Positions 8,601 through 15,403 of a DNA stretch of 34,241 bases are shown here, piece after piece. The notes beneath the pieces were generated by a model. The model made no database searches. It saw nothing but the letters and a program-made list of their open reading frames with translations, and had not been told where the DNA came from. Source of the stretch: Thiobacillus sp. UBA3361 (GTDB taxonomy: Bacteria; Pseudomonadota; Gammaproteobacteria; Burkholderiales; Thiobacillaceae); assembly GCA_002360535.1 (NCBI GenBank), contig DEQR01000018.1:1-34241 (forward strand), written 5' to 3'. Position 1 is the first letter of the stretch, and each line of letters starts with the position of its first letter. A program made the translations under genes and the position numbers.

Positions 8601-8753
8601 GGGCTCATCCCTTTGCTGCTGGCCAGCGGGCCCGGTTCGGAGATCCAAAAGCCCCTGGCCATCGTGGTGGTGGGCGGGCTGTTCACCTCCACGGCGCTGA
8701 CCCTGCTGCTGCTGCCGGTGCTGTACCGGCGCTTGATACTGAAAGGTGCTTGA
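5691..8753 (+). CDS. Heavy-metal-efflux RND pump (CzcA/CusA family)
   Basis: A 1020-residue inner-membrane proton/metal antiporter. The N-terminal helix is at about 10-29, followed by the conserved PIDAFPDVSTTQVKLILKAP (35-54). Two large periplasmic porter loops are separated by clusters of TM helices. TM4 carries AIGMLVDGAVVVVEN (396-410), with the proton-relay Asp at 402. This differs from the DFG...DGAV motif of Co/Zn/Cd pumps and from the AIGAMVDAAIVMIEN motif of CusA-type Cu/Ag pumps, so it belongs to a less-defined heavy-metal branch. Length and the C-terminal motif LLGIAVLNGVVLVSHFNQL are normal for the family. It lies in an operon with adaptor, DUF3240 and TolC-like genes. The substrate is unknown. 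Confidence 0.92.
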   Translation: MLSRLTEFSLTQRLLILGLTLLLAAAGIQAWRGLPIDAFPDVSTTQVKLILKAPGMTPEEVETRIAAPIEMEMLGIPRQRLLRSMSKYGLTDITIDFEDGTDIYWARQQVAERLNNVLADLPDGTSGGLAPITTPLSEMFMFTVEGDHLSLAERRALLDWVIRPKLRTLPGVADVNALGGHVKTFEVAPDNAAMSARGVTLTELAEAIRANNRNDGAGRLTEGEEVWLVRVEGAVKSPEDLAGIVVKNVEGVPVRLSDVAQVRLGSLTRYGGVSQDGKGEAVEGLVLGLRGANAHLVVKAVKQRLAEIAPSLPQGVTVQPFYDRSALVERAVGTVSKALMEAIVLVLVLLVLFLGDARAALTVALTLPLAALATFLLMRQFGLSANLMSLGGLAIAIGMLVDGAVVVVENIVSHLARDDSPQPRLHRIFRAVREVATPTAAGVLIIMIVFLPLLTLEGLEGKLFIPVALTIVFALGAALILSLTVVPVLSAYLLKESAHQDPWLVRLATRLYTPMLDFALARPRWVLPAAGVLLAAAVALYPQIGKSFMPTLDEGDLLIQLEKLPSISLEESLALDLSVQRALLKRVPEVAGVVARAGSDELGLDPMGLNQTDSFLVLKPREQWRRPDKDWLAEEIRKVMADFPGVAYGFTQPIDMRVSEMLTGARGDLAIKVFGADIDTLNGLAGRIEDLLGRVPGAQDVFSLKNDGVQYFKVEVDRLAAGRYGLSMDDVSAFLRAHLEGVRLGIVQEGMQRTPLVLRAGENVRMSPALFEALRIPTPEGIAIPLREVAGLVRTEGPVAVSRENAARYVTIQCNVAGRDLVGFVDEVKARIGKDVKLPAGYQVVYGGQFENQQRAAARLAVVVPVALALIFALLFATFKSVKQAILVLANIPFALVGGIAALWLTGEYLSVPASVGFIALLGIAVLNGVVLVSHFNQLAAQGLAADRVVREGALRRLRPVLMTASITAWGLIPLLLASGPGSEIQKPLAIVVVGGLFTSTALTLLLLPVLYRRLILKGA

Positions 8754-8754
8754 G

Positions 8755-9060
8755 ATGTCCCTGGTGCAACTCACGTTGGTGGCGCCCCGCCATCTGGAAG
8801 AGGAGCTGGTGGAACAGTTCCTCGTCCATCCCGACTGGGCGGCCGGCTTCACCCTGTTCCAGGCGGAAGGCTACAGCCGCCACCACGAAACGCTGAGTGC
8901 CCAGGAACGGGTGCGCGGCCGGGCGCTGCGCATGGCGGCGCAGATCGTATTGGAGGCCGAGCATGCCCAGGCGCTGCTGGACCACCTCCGCCAGCGCTTT
9001 CCCAAGCGCGACGTGGCCTGGTGGCTGACGCCGGTGCTGGCGTTCGGGAGGCTGGCATGA
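8755..9060 (+). CDS. DUF3240 small protein
   Basis: A 101-residue cytoplasmic protein starting MSLVQLTLVAPRHLEEELVE, one base after the pump stop. It has an alternating beta/alpha pattern and a central segment AAGFTLFQAEGYSRHHETLS. This matches DUF3240, a PII/CutA-like small ferredoxin-fold family usually found inside metal-type RND operons. The role is unproven; a regulatory or metal-sensing partner of the pump is a reasonable inference. Its stop overlaps the start of the TolC-like gene (ATGA), showing tight translational coupling. ATG 8755 was preferred over a TTG three codons upstream that overlaps the pump gene. Confidence 0.75.
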   Translation: MSLVQLTLVAPRHLEEELVEQFLVHPDWAAGFTLFQAEGYSRHHETLSAQERVRGRALRMAAQIVLEAEHAQALLDHLRQRFPKRDVAWWLTPVLAFGRLA

Positions 9061-10304
9061 GGATCTGGCTGGCGGCTTTGATGTTGGGCGCGGGTTGGGG
9101 GGCGATTGCCGCAGAGCCGCCGCCGCCCGCCGATCTGCCCCCCGCGGCGGCAGTGGAGCAGGCGCTGGACGGCCATCCGCAGGTGCGCGCCGCCCAGGCC
9201 GAACTGCGCGCGGCCGAGGCCGAGCACGGCCGCCTCACGGCCGGTGGTTATGAATACGGCCTGAGTCTGGCCACCCAGCGCCGCAATGTGCGCGGCGGCC
9301 CGGACCACACCGAATGGAGCGCCTCGCTGGCGCGCGGCCTGCGCCTGCCGGCCAAGGCGGAGTTGGACGACCGGATCGGCGGGCAGGGGGTGCGGGCGGC
9401 CGAGGAGCGGGTGGGCGATGCCCGCCACGAGGCCGCCCGCCAGCTCCTGGGCCTGTGGTACGCCGCCCGCCAGGCCGCGTTGGAGGCCGGTCTTTGGGAA
9501 CGCCAGGCGGCGCTGCTCCAGGAGCAGAAACGTGTGGTGGAAGCGCGTGTCAAACGAGGTGACGCGGCCCGTCTGGACATCCTGCACGCCGAGGCCGCCG
9601 TGGCCCAGGCCCTGTCCCAGGGGGTGGCGGCGTCGGCGCGGGCCAGGTCGGTGCAGTCCGAGCTTGCCGCCCGGTTCCCCGAACTGCCGCCGCCGGAGGA
9701 CAGCCAGCCTGCGCCAACCGCCCCCGCGGGCGACGCGGACCTGTGGGTGGCTCGCACCCTGGCCCACAACCATGAACTGCTGGCGGTGCAGCGGACGCTG
9801 GACAAGGCCCGCCTGCTCACCCGCCGCGCCGAGGCGGATCGCACCCCCGACCCGACCCTGGGCCTGCACCTGGCCAACGAGATGGGGGGTGACGACCGCA
9901 TCCTGGGCGTCAGCCTGTCCATCCCCCTGCCCGGCAAGACGCGGGGCTGGGAGGTCCAGGCTCGACTGGCCCAGGCCGAGGCGATGGCGGAAATGGAGTC
10001 CGCTACCCGCCGCCGCCTGAGCGCCGAGGCCGCGGCGAACTGGCAGAAGGCCGCCGCCGGAGTGGAAGGCTGGCGGCGCCTGGAAGAGGCCGCCCAGGCC
10101 GTCGAGCGCCACGCGGACCTGGCGCGCCGAGCCCACGAGCTGGGCGAGCTGGGCCTGTCCGACACCCTGTTGGCGCGCCGCGCCGCGCTGGAGGCACGGC
10201 TGGCCGCCGGCCAGGCGCGTCTGACGGCCAACGAGGCCATCGCCCGGCTGCTGCTGGATGCCCACCGGCTGTGGCCGCTGGGCGCGGACGGGGCGCATCA
10301 CTGA
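9057..10304 (+). CDS. TolC/CzcC-family outer-membrane efflux protein
   Basis: A 415-residue protein with a signal peptide (MRIWLAALMLGAGWGAIAA, cleavage near residue 19). Two homologous halves are rich in Ala, Arg, Glu and Gln, typical of the long alpha-helical barrel of TolC-like channels. Recognisable family segments are AVEQALDGHPQVRAAQAELR near the N-terminus, the mid-protein RRAEADRTPDPTLGLHLANE, and VSLSIPLPGKTRGWEVQARL. It would form the outer-membrane exit duct for the adaptor and pump encoded upstream. The start at 9057 gives the ATGA overlap with DUF3240. The order adaptor-pump-DUF3240-channel differs from the classical czcCBA order in which the channel comes first. Confidence 0.88.
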   Translation: MRIWLAALMLGAGWGAIAAEPPPPADLPPAAAVEQALDGHPQVRAAQAELRAAEAEHGRLTAGGYEYGLSLATQRRNVRGGPDHTEWSASLARGLRLPAKAELDDRIGGQGVRAAEERVGDARHEAARQLLGLWYAARQAALEAGLWERQAALLQEQKRVVEARVKRGDAARLDILHAEAAVAQALSQGVAASARARSVQSELAARFPELPPPEDSQPAPTAPAGDADLWVARTLAHNHELLAVQRTLDKARLLTRRAEADRTPDPTLGLHLANEMGGDDRILGVSLSIPLPGKTRGWEVQARLAQAEAMAEMESATRRRLSAEAAANWQKAAAGVEGWRRLEEAAQAVERHADLARRAHELGELGLSDTLLARRAALEARLAAGQARLTANEAIARLLLDAHRLWPLGADGAHH

Positions 10305-10354
10305 ACGGGGCCTGCCGTGTCCGGTTAAACGAGAGTCCAGGAAAGGAGCAAACG

Positions 10355-10726
10355 ATGAAAAAAATGATATTGACCGTTTTGATGCCGCTGCTCGGCGGCT
10401 GCGCCGGCACGGCCGAACTCGCCGGCAGCGGCGCTGGCACGGAAACCCTGCGGCTGAACTGGGCCGCGCCCGGCGTCATGGAGGTGTCCCTGGACGGCAA
10501 GCGCTACGCCGGCGCATGGGACGCCGCCAAGTGCTTCACCGACGCCTGCCGGGGCGTCTTCCGGAACGTGCCGCGCATCGACCGGCGCCACGTCCGGCAC
10601 GGCCAGGCCGTGTTGCTGGCCAAAGACGGCAGCCGCCTGGTGTGTGCCGGGGTCGGCTATCGGGAACGATTCGAAGGAACCTGCGCCGCCGCTGACGGCC
10701 GCAGCTTCAGGCTGCTGAGCACCTGA
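10355..10726 (+). CDS. Small lipoprotein of the RND operon, hypothetical
   Basis: A 123-residue protein with AAAGGAG 6 bases before ATG 10355. The N-terminus is MKKMILTVLMPLLGGCAG, with a lipobox-like LGGC and the lipidated Cys at residue 16. After a short Ala/Gly/Thr linker there is a compact domain with two further Cys pairs (AAKCFTDACRG, RLVCAGVGYRERFEGTCAA) that could form disulfides. I do not recognise the family. It lies 50 bp downstream of the TolC-like gene on the same strand, so it is probably the last gene of the efflux operon, and it ends 26 bp before the convergent sigma54 regulator. Outer-membrane location is inferred from the residues after the lipid Cys. Confidence 0.7.
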   Translation: MKKMILTVLMPLLGGCAGTAELAGSGAGTETLRLNWAAPGVMEVSLDGKRYAGAWDAAKCFTDACRGVFRNVPRIDRRHVRHGQAVLLAKDGSRLVCAGVGYRERFEGTCAAADGRSFRLLST

Positions 10727-10752
10727 GCGGGCGGCGGGCGCCCGGCCCGGCA

Positions 10753-12072
10753 TCAGGCGCGCTCGATGCCCAGGCGCTTCATCTTCTCCCACAGGTTCTT
10801 GCGGCTGATGCCCAACAGGTTGGCGGTTTCCTGTATTTGCCAGGACTGGGACTCCAGGGCACGCAGGATGTAGTCCCGCTCCCGCCCGGCCAGGTAATCG
10901 CCCAAGGTGTCGGAGGGGGGTGGGGTGGCATTGCCCGCCGCGCCGTCGAACAGCAGCTCCGGCGTCAGGATGGGCCCCTCGGCCAGCACGCAGGCCCGCT
11001 CCAGGACGTGGCGCAGTTCGCGCACGTTGCCGGGCCAGGGGTAGTCGAGCAGGGCGCGTTCCGCGGCCGGTGCCAGCAGCTTGCGCTGGCCTTCCCGGCC
11101 ATTGGCGAACTGCTCCAAGAAGCGGCCCGCCAGCCACAGGATGTCTTCGCGGCGCTCGCGCAAGGGCGGCACGCGCAGCTGGATAACGTTGACCCGGTAA
11201 TAGAGGTCTTCCCGGAAGCGGCCCTGCTCCACCAGGGCCTTGAGGTCCAAGTGGGTGGCGGCGATGAGCCGTACGTCCACCGGGATGGGCGTCTCGCCGC
11301 CCACCCGCTGGAGTTGGCGCTCCTGGATGACACGCAGCAGCTTGACCTGCATGGATGGAGGCATGTCGCCGATCTCGTCCAGGAACAGGGTGCCGCCCTG
11401 GGCCTGCTCGAACAGGCCGTGGCGGGCGCGCACCGCCCCGGTGAAGGCGCCTTTCTCATAGCCGAACAGCTCCGCCTCCAGCAGGCTTTCGGTGAACGAG
11501 GCACAGTTCACCGCCACGAAGGGGCGCTGCCTGCCGTCTCCACGCAAATCGTGCAGCCGGCGCGTCACCACTTCCTTGCCGACACCGGATTCGCCGCTGA
11601 TGAGCACCGTGGCCTGGCTGTGCGCCATGCGCGGCAGCAGCTCGGCCAGGGACAGGATGGCGGGAGAGATGCCCAGGGCCTCGCCGCCCGGCGCCGCGCC
11701 GGCGGCACAGGCGTTCAGCGCCCGCAGCTTGCCCAGCAGCAGGTCGGGTTCGAAGGGTTTGAGCAGGTAATCCACGGCCCCCAGCTTGAGCAACCGCACG
11801 GCCTGGTCCACGGCGCCGTGGCCGGTGATGAAGATGAACGGCGGCACCTGCATGCCCTTGTCCAACAGGCTGGCATACAGGGCCTCGCCGCTCAGGTCGG
11901 GCAGCCGGATGTCGCTGACCACAGCGGCGTAGCTCTGCTTCTGCAGGGCCGCCAAGGCGGCCTTGCCGCTGGTGTGCCAGTCGTACTCGTAGCCTTCCAG
12001 GTCGAAACGCAGGGCCAGGGCGCCACCCATGACCTCGTCGTCCTCGATCAGGCAGATTCGGCAGTTGCCCAT
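10753..12072 (-). CDS. NtrC-family sigma54-dependent response regulator
   Basis: A 439-residue enhancer-binding protein. The receiver domain (1-120) has acidic residues ED near 10-12 and phospho-acceptor D54 (VVSDIRLPDLSG). The AAA+ domain carries Walker A GESGVGKE (160-167), the sigma54-contact loop GAFTGA (208-213) and Walker B GGTLFLDEIGD (226-236), followed by sensor/Arg-finger segments. A C-terminal Fis-type helix-turn-helix (IQETANLLGISRKNLWEKMK) binds DNA. The start ATG 12072 overlaps the kinase stop (TAATG). As all three parts are intact, it should activate sigma54 promoters. The nearest clear one is at 14619-14635, in front of the Crp/Fnr gene and divergent from this operon. Confidence 0.95.
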   Translation of the reverse strand: MGNCRICLIEDDEVMGGALALRFDLEGYEYDWHTSGKAALAALQKQSYAAVVSDIRLPDLSGEALYASLLDKGMQVPPFIFITGHGAVDQAVRLLKLGAVDYLLKPFEPDLLLGKLRALNACAAGAAPGGEALGISPAILSLAELLPRMAHSQATVLISGESGVGKEVVTRRLHDLRGDGRQRPFVAVNCASFTESLLEAELFGYEKGAFTGAVRARHGLFEQAQGGTLFLDEIGDMPPSMQVKLLRVIQERQLQRVGGETPIPVDVRLIAATHLDLKALVEQGRFREDLYYRVNVIQLRVPPLRERREDILWLAGRFLEQFANGREGQRKLLAPAAERALLDYPWPGNVRELRHVLERACVLAEGPILTPELLFDGAAGNATPPPSDTLGDYLAGRERDYILRALESQSWQIQETANLLGISRKNLWEKMKRLGIERA

Positions 12073-13505
12073 TACGCTTCTCCCAGGGGTAGGGACACGC
12101 TGAAGGCGGTCCAGCCCTCGCGGCTGTCCGCCCGGATGTCGCCGCCCAGTTGCTGGACGATCTGGTAGCTGATCCAAAGGCCCAGGCCGGTACCCTCCTC
12201 GTTGCCGCCGGTGAACGGCTCGAACAGGTGCTCCATCAGTTCGGGCGGGATGGTGCGGCCGTCGTTGCGGGTGTGCAGGGCGAGGCATCCGTCCCGCATG
12301 GCGATGCGTGCCTCCACGTGCCCCCGCTCGCCCGCCGCGCGTACCGCGTTGAGCAGCAGGTTGATGAGCAGCTGGCGCACCAGGGTGGCGGGCAGCGGGA
12401 CCTCGCCGCTCAGGGTGTTTTCCCATGTCCATTCGACATTCCGTTTGCGGGCCTCCTGGGCGAGCAGGGTGTGCACGTCCTCCACGTCCTGGGCGGTCAG
12501 GGGACGGCTTTTGGCGCGCGCCTCCACCAGCAGGGCGCCGACGATGTCCTGGATCTGGATCAGGCCCCGCTCCAGCAGGGGCAGCACCTTCCGGGTCACC
12601 GGGTCGGGGCCGGCGTGGCGTTTCAGGGTGTCCACGGCCGTGAGCAGCCCGCCCAGGGGGTTGTTGATCTCGTGGGCGATGCCGGCGGTCAGGCGCCCGA
12701 GGGCCGCCAGGCGGTCGGCCTTGAGCATCTGCCGCTCCATGGCGTGCTTGTCCCGCAGCTCGCGCTGCATGCGGTCATAGACGCGGAACAGTTGGCCGAG
12801 CTCGTCCTCATGGGGATAGGTCCGCTCAGGCAGCGGCTCGGGTGGGCCCTTGCCGACATCACTCATGCGCCCGGCCAGCAGCACCAGGGGATGGGCCATG
12901 CGCCGGCCCCAGAACCAGCTGATCGGCAGCAGGATGAGGAGGATGATCAGGGTGGTCCAGGCGGTGCGTTTGAGGATGCGCAGGTAGCTGGGCTGGTAGT
13001 AGTCGGCCTTGTGCACCACCACCAGGGTCCCCAGCGTGACGCCCTCGGCCACCACCGGGATGCCCAGCAGGATGTGTTCGCCCTCCACCACCCGGGTATG
13101 GCCGCGGCTTTGGGCGAGGCTGGCCTTAAGGCGGGCGAAGTCCGGCCCCAGGCCGGCCAGGTCGGTCAGCAGGGGATGCCGGCGCGGCTCGCTGGAGACG
13201 AATACGGCATGGTTCTCGTCCAGCACGATGAAGCTCTGGATCTGGAAGCTGGGCTGCCGTTTCTCGGCCCTCGCCGGGGCGGTGATCCGCTCATAGGCGC
13301 CCCACACGTCATCGTTGACCAGGTCGTCATACAGGTTGGAGATCATGGCCCGGCCCAGGATTTCCGAGCGGGCCAGCATGTTGCGCTTGATGTTCTCCCG
13401 TGTCTGGAGCAGGTTGCTGCCGGTCACGAGCAGAGCAGTCAGGACGATCAGCATGCCGCCCCACAGGGGCAACTTGTGGCGCAGGCTGAGATCAAAGGCC
13501 CGCAT
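12072..13505 (-). CDS. Membrane sensor histidine kinase of the PhnD-like sensor operon
   Basis: A 477-residue kinase. TM1 is at about 14-33 and TM2 at about 181-200, with a roughly 145-residue periplasmic domain between them. A HAMP region follows (about 200-250), then the HisKA box LTAGIAHEINNPLGGLLTAV with H278. The ATPase domain has the N box LLINLLLNAVRAA, a G1-like segment HTRNDGRTIPPELM and the G2 box EGTGLGLWISYQ. The GIAHEINNP type box and the NtrC-type partner are typical of NtrB/AioS/TtrS-style systems. I chose ATG 13505 because AGGA lies 8 bases upstream; ATG 13514 is an alternative. It overlaps the upstream binding-protein gene by 14 bases. The signal probably arrives via that periplasmic protein. 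Confidence 0.92.
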   Translation of the reverse strand: MRAFDLSLRHKLPLWGGMLIVLTALLVTGSNLLQTRENIKRNMLARSEILGRAMISNLYDDLVNDDVWGAYERITAPARAEKRQPSFQIQSFIVLDENHAVFVSSEPRRHPLLTDLAGLGPDFARLKASLAQSRGHTRVVEGEHILLGIPVVAEGVTLGTLVVVHKADYYQPSYLRILKRTAWTTLIILLILLPISWFWGRRMAHPLVLLAGRMSDVGKGPPEPLPERTYPHEDELGQLFRVYDRMQRELRDKHAMERQMLKADRLAALGRLTAGIAHEINNPLGGLLTAVDTLKRHAGPDPVTRKVLPLLERGLIQIQDIVGALLVEARAKSRPLTAQDVEDVHTLLAQEARKRNVEWTWENTLSGEVPLPATLVRQLLINLLLNAVRAAGERGHVEARIAMRDGCLALHTRNDGRTIPPELMEHLFEPFTGGNEEGTGLGLWISYQIVQQLGGDIRADSREGWTAFSVSLPLGEA

Positions 13506-14364
13506 CGCGGCCATCCTGCATCCGCCGCACCATTTCCTCCGCGTTGCGGTAATACGCCGGAGAGGGGTCGCCGAAGCCATCCAGGTTCATCTGGCGCAAC
13601 AGGATCTGGCCCGCCGGATCACGTGCCATGCCCAGCAGGACCTGCCGCAGGGACTGGAAGTCCTTCTCGGACAGGGTCTGATGGGCGACCAGGGGCGGGA
13701 AGCCGAATTCCGCCAGCCGCCCGGCCACGCGCGTCATCCCGGTCAGGGCCGGGCTTTGCAGTTGCAGGGTCTCCCAGATGTAGCTGTTCACCGCGGCCGC
13801 ATCGGCCACGCCTTCCGCCACTGCCTCTATGGATTTGCGCGGCGAGCGGGTGAAGAAGGTGCGGCGATGGAAGCCGTTCGGCTCCTCGCCCAGCTGCCGC
13901 ACCAGGTAACGGGGGGTGAGATAACCCACGTTGGAGTAGGCGTCAGTATAGGCGAACACCTTGCCCTTCAGGTCGGCCATGCCGCGGGTCTTGATGTCCT
14001 GGCCGTGGACGATCAGGTAGGCCTGGTAATAGGGACGTCCCTGGAACCAGGGCGTGGCCAGCAGGCGGAATTCAGGATGGGTGGTGACGTAGGGACAGTC
14101 GCACAGCCAGGCCACATCCAGCTGCTGTCGCTGCATGAGTTCCAGGATACCGTGGGAGCTGTCGCGCACCTGGAAACTGACCGGCCGTTGCAGTTTGCGT
14201 TCCAAGTAGGCGCGCAGCTCGGAGATCAGGGCATGCCGTTCCTGGAGAAAGATGGGCGTGAGGCCGAAACGCAGGGGTTCGCCGGCGCCTGCCAGTCCCA
14301 GGTCGGGGAGCAGCCCCAGGCCCAGGAACGACATCATTACCGCCAATCGCCGAAGGAAATGCAT
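13492..14364 (-). CDS. PhnD/AioX-like periplasmic binding protein (sensor type)
   Basis: A 290-residue protein with a signal peptide (MHFLRRLAVMMSFLGLGLLP, cleavage near AGA 25-27). The body matches the PhnD/phosphonate-type substrate-binding fold: LRFGLTPIFLQERHALISEL at the mature N-terminus, a hinge segment LDVAWLCDCPYVTTHPEF (82-99) and ADLKGKVFAYTDAYSNVGYL. No ABC permease or ATPase is nearby, while a kinase and an NtrC-type regulator follow with overlaps, so it is probably a ligand sensor rather than a transporter part. AioX (arsenite), PtxB-like and TtrS sensors use this fold. The two Cys at 88 and 90 sit in the ligand-cleft region and might bind a soft metal or oxyanion (inference). 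ATG 14364 is preferred over a TTG 27 bases upstream. Confidence 0.85.
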   Translation of the reverse strand: MHFLRRLAVMMSFLGLGLLPDLGLAGAGEPLRFGLTPIFLQERHALISELRAYLERKLQRPVSFQVRDSSHGILELMQRQQLDVAWLCDCPYVTTHPEFRLLATPWFQGRPYYQAYLIVHGQDIKTRGMADLKGKVFAYTDAYSNVGYLTPRYLVRQLGEEPNGFHRRTFFTRSPRKSIEAVAEGVADAAAVNSYIWETLQLQSPALTGMTRVAGRLAEFGFPPLVAHQTLSEKDFQSLRQVLLGMARDPAGQILLRQMNLDGFGDPSPAYYRNAEEMVRRMQDGRDAGL

Positions 14365-14383
14365 CGTCTGTCTAGTCTCAAAT

Positions 14384-14526
14384 GTTACCAATTCGTTACA
14401 CGATATACCTTCGTGCTAATGCACGTCACCGATCGGTAACGATTCGAATCGATAAATCGTCGCTTGATTGGCGGATTTTCATGAGAAATCTAGCTGCATG
14501 AAATTACTCAGTTACCAATCCGTGAC
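14384..14526. promoter_or_regulatory. Three GTYAC-N6-GTNAC dyads, candidate enhancer sites
   Basis: Three 16-bp sites share the pattern GTYAC-N6-GTNAC: 14384-14399 (GTTAC/GTTAC), 14425-14440 (GTCAC/GTAAC, with a perfect inner palindrome ACCGATCGGT) and 14511-14526 (GTTAC/GTGAC). The first and third agree at 16 of 18 positions (14384-14401 against 14511-14528). Half-sites are 11 bp apart, one helical turn. Their centres lie about 250, 210 and 125 bp upstream of the start predicted from the sigma54 promoter, a normal distance for NtrC-type enhancers. A 12-bp palindrome, CGATTCGAATCG, adjoins the middle site at 14440-14451. Confidence 0.6.
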
Positions 14527-14593
14527 ACTGAATACTCATGTGCGCTGTTAATTTTTTCAACAAATCAAAAAACACTATATGAATCATCGGCTT

Positions 14594-14619
14594 GTAAACT
14601 TAAGAGGAGCTAAGTTAAC
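14594..14619 (+). other. Dyad GTAAACTTA / TAAGTTAAC before the sigma54 promoter
   Basis: The arms 14594-14602 and 14611-14619 are reverse complements at 8 of 9 positions, with AGAGGAGC between them. An outer pair, ATGAATC (14579-14585) and GATTCAT (14625-14631), lies roughly around it, and its right arm is inside the sigma54 promoter. It could be a regulator site close to the promoter; I see no protein family that explains it. Confidence 0.3.
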
Positions 14620-14635
14620 GGCACGATTCATGCAA
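14619..14635 (+). promoter_or_regulatory. Sigma54 (-24/-12) promoter of the Crp/Fnr gene
   Basis: The sequence CGGCACGATTCATGCAA has GG at 14620-14621 and GC at 14632-14633 with exactly 10 bases between them. The -24 element GGCACG matches the consensus fully; the -12 element is ATGCA instead of TTGCA. Transcription would start near 14645, about 20 bp before ATG 14666. An NtrC-type activator is encoded 2.5 kb away in the divergent operon, and candidate enhancer dyads lie upstream, which strengthens the call. Confidence 0.75.
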
Positions 14636-14665
14636 TAAACTGGATACCTACCGTCCCTATTCGCC

Positions 14666-15403
14666 ATGAACGGCAAATTTCTTCCTCTCTCCCACATGCA
14701 GGACACGCTAGGCCGCATGTCCTGCTTCAAGACTTGGCGCAAGGAGCAACTCGCCCTGCTGGCGAGCGGTGCCCGCAATGTGGTCGTGGAGAAGAATGTC
14801 CCTTTGGTCCGCAAGGGGAGGCGAGTCGATTCCCTGTACGTGGTGCTCAGCGGCCAAATGCGGCTGTTCATCCCCCTGCCCAACGGCATGGAGCGGGTGG
14901 TGGCCCTGATGGGGGCCGGCGACAGCTTCGGCGAGTCCTGCCTGGTGCTGGAAGAACCCTGCCCCTATGACATCGTCGCCGGCAAGAAGACCCACCTGCT
15001 GAGCATCGACGGCCTGATCTTCAGGCAGGAACTGCACACCAACCACGCCTATGCGGAATGCATTCTGGAGCAGGTCTGCCGCCGCCTGATGGAGACCCTG
15101 CGCGACACGGAAATCTGCGCCCAGCGCCTGAGCATCCACAAGGTGGCCACCTTCCTGCTGCAGTTCCGCACCGGGGCCGGCGGGGAGGGCTTCGAAGTGC
15201 GGCTGCCGGCCCGCAAGCGAGACATCGCCGCCAGGCTGGGCATCTCCCAGGAAACGTTTTCCAGGACGCTGGGGTTCATGAACAAGCAAGGCCTTATCCA
15301 CGTGGAGGGCGGCCTGATCCGGGTTCGGGACGCGCACACCCTGGCGGCGATCAATGCCACGGACTGCCAACACACCCCGGCAGAGCATCAGGATGTTTCT
15401 TGA
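14666..15403 (+). CDS. Crp/Fnr-family transcriptional regulator
   Basis: A 245-residue protein. A cyclic-nucleotide-binding-like beta barrel (about 25-140) contains LYVVLSGQMRLFIPLPNGME and ALMGAGDSFGESCLVLEEPC. A dimerisation helix follows, then a winged helix-turn-helix (KRDIAARLGISQETFSRTLG, about 188-207). The four-Cys [4Fe-4S] pattern of FNR is absent, so it is not a classical oxygen-sensing FNR; a DNR/CRP-like member sensing another signal is more likely. The start is uncertain: ATG 14666 lacks a good ribosome-binding site and ATG 14696 is an alternative. A sigma54 promoter lies just upstream. It is a natural candidate to act at the 5-6-5 dyad in front of the cytochrome genes downstream. 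Confidence 0.9.
   Translation: MNGKFLPLSHMQDTLGRMSCFKTWRKEQLALLASGARNVVVEKNVPLVRKGRRVDSLYVVLSGQMRLFIPLPNGMERVVALMGAGDSFGESCLVLEEPCPYDIVAGKKTHLLSIDGLIFRQELHTNHAYAECILEQVCRRLMETLRDTEICAQRLSIHKVATFLLQFRTGAGGEGFEVRLPARKRDIAARLGISQETFSRTLGFMNKQGLIHVEGGLIRVRDAHTLAAINATDCQHTPAEHQDVS

Noticed and set aside
6840..8852. A 670-codon open frame antisense to the RND pump
   Set aside because: It lies wholly opposite a well-conserved gene, and its product is rich in Gln, His, Gly and Arg with no domain motif. In GC-rich genes the antisense frame is often open by codon bias alone.
13492..14364. Phosphonate/phosphite ABC importer component
   Set aside because: The protein has the PhnD fold, but no permease or ATPase gene is near and it overlaps a kinase-regulator pair, so a sensor role is more likely.
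14666..15403. Oxygen-sensing FNR
   Set aside because: The N-terminal Cys motif and fourth Cys needed for the [4Fe-4S] cluster are not present.
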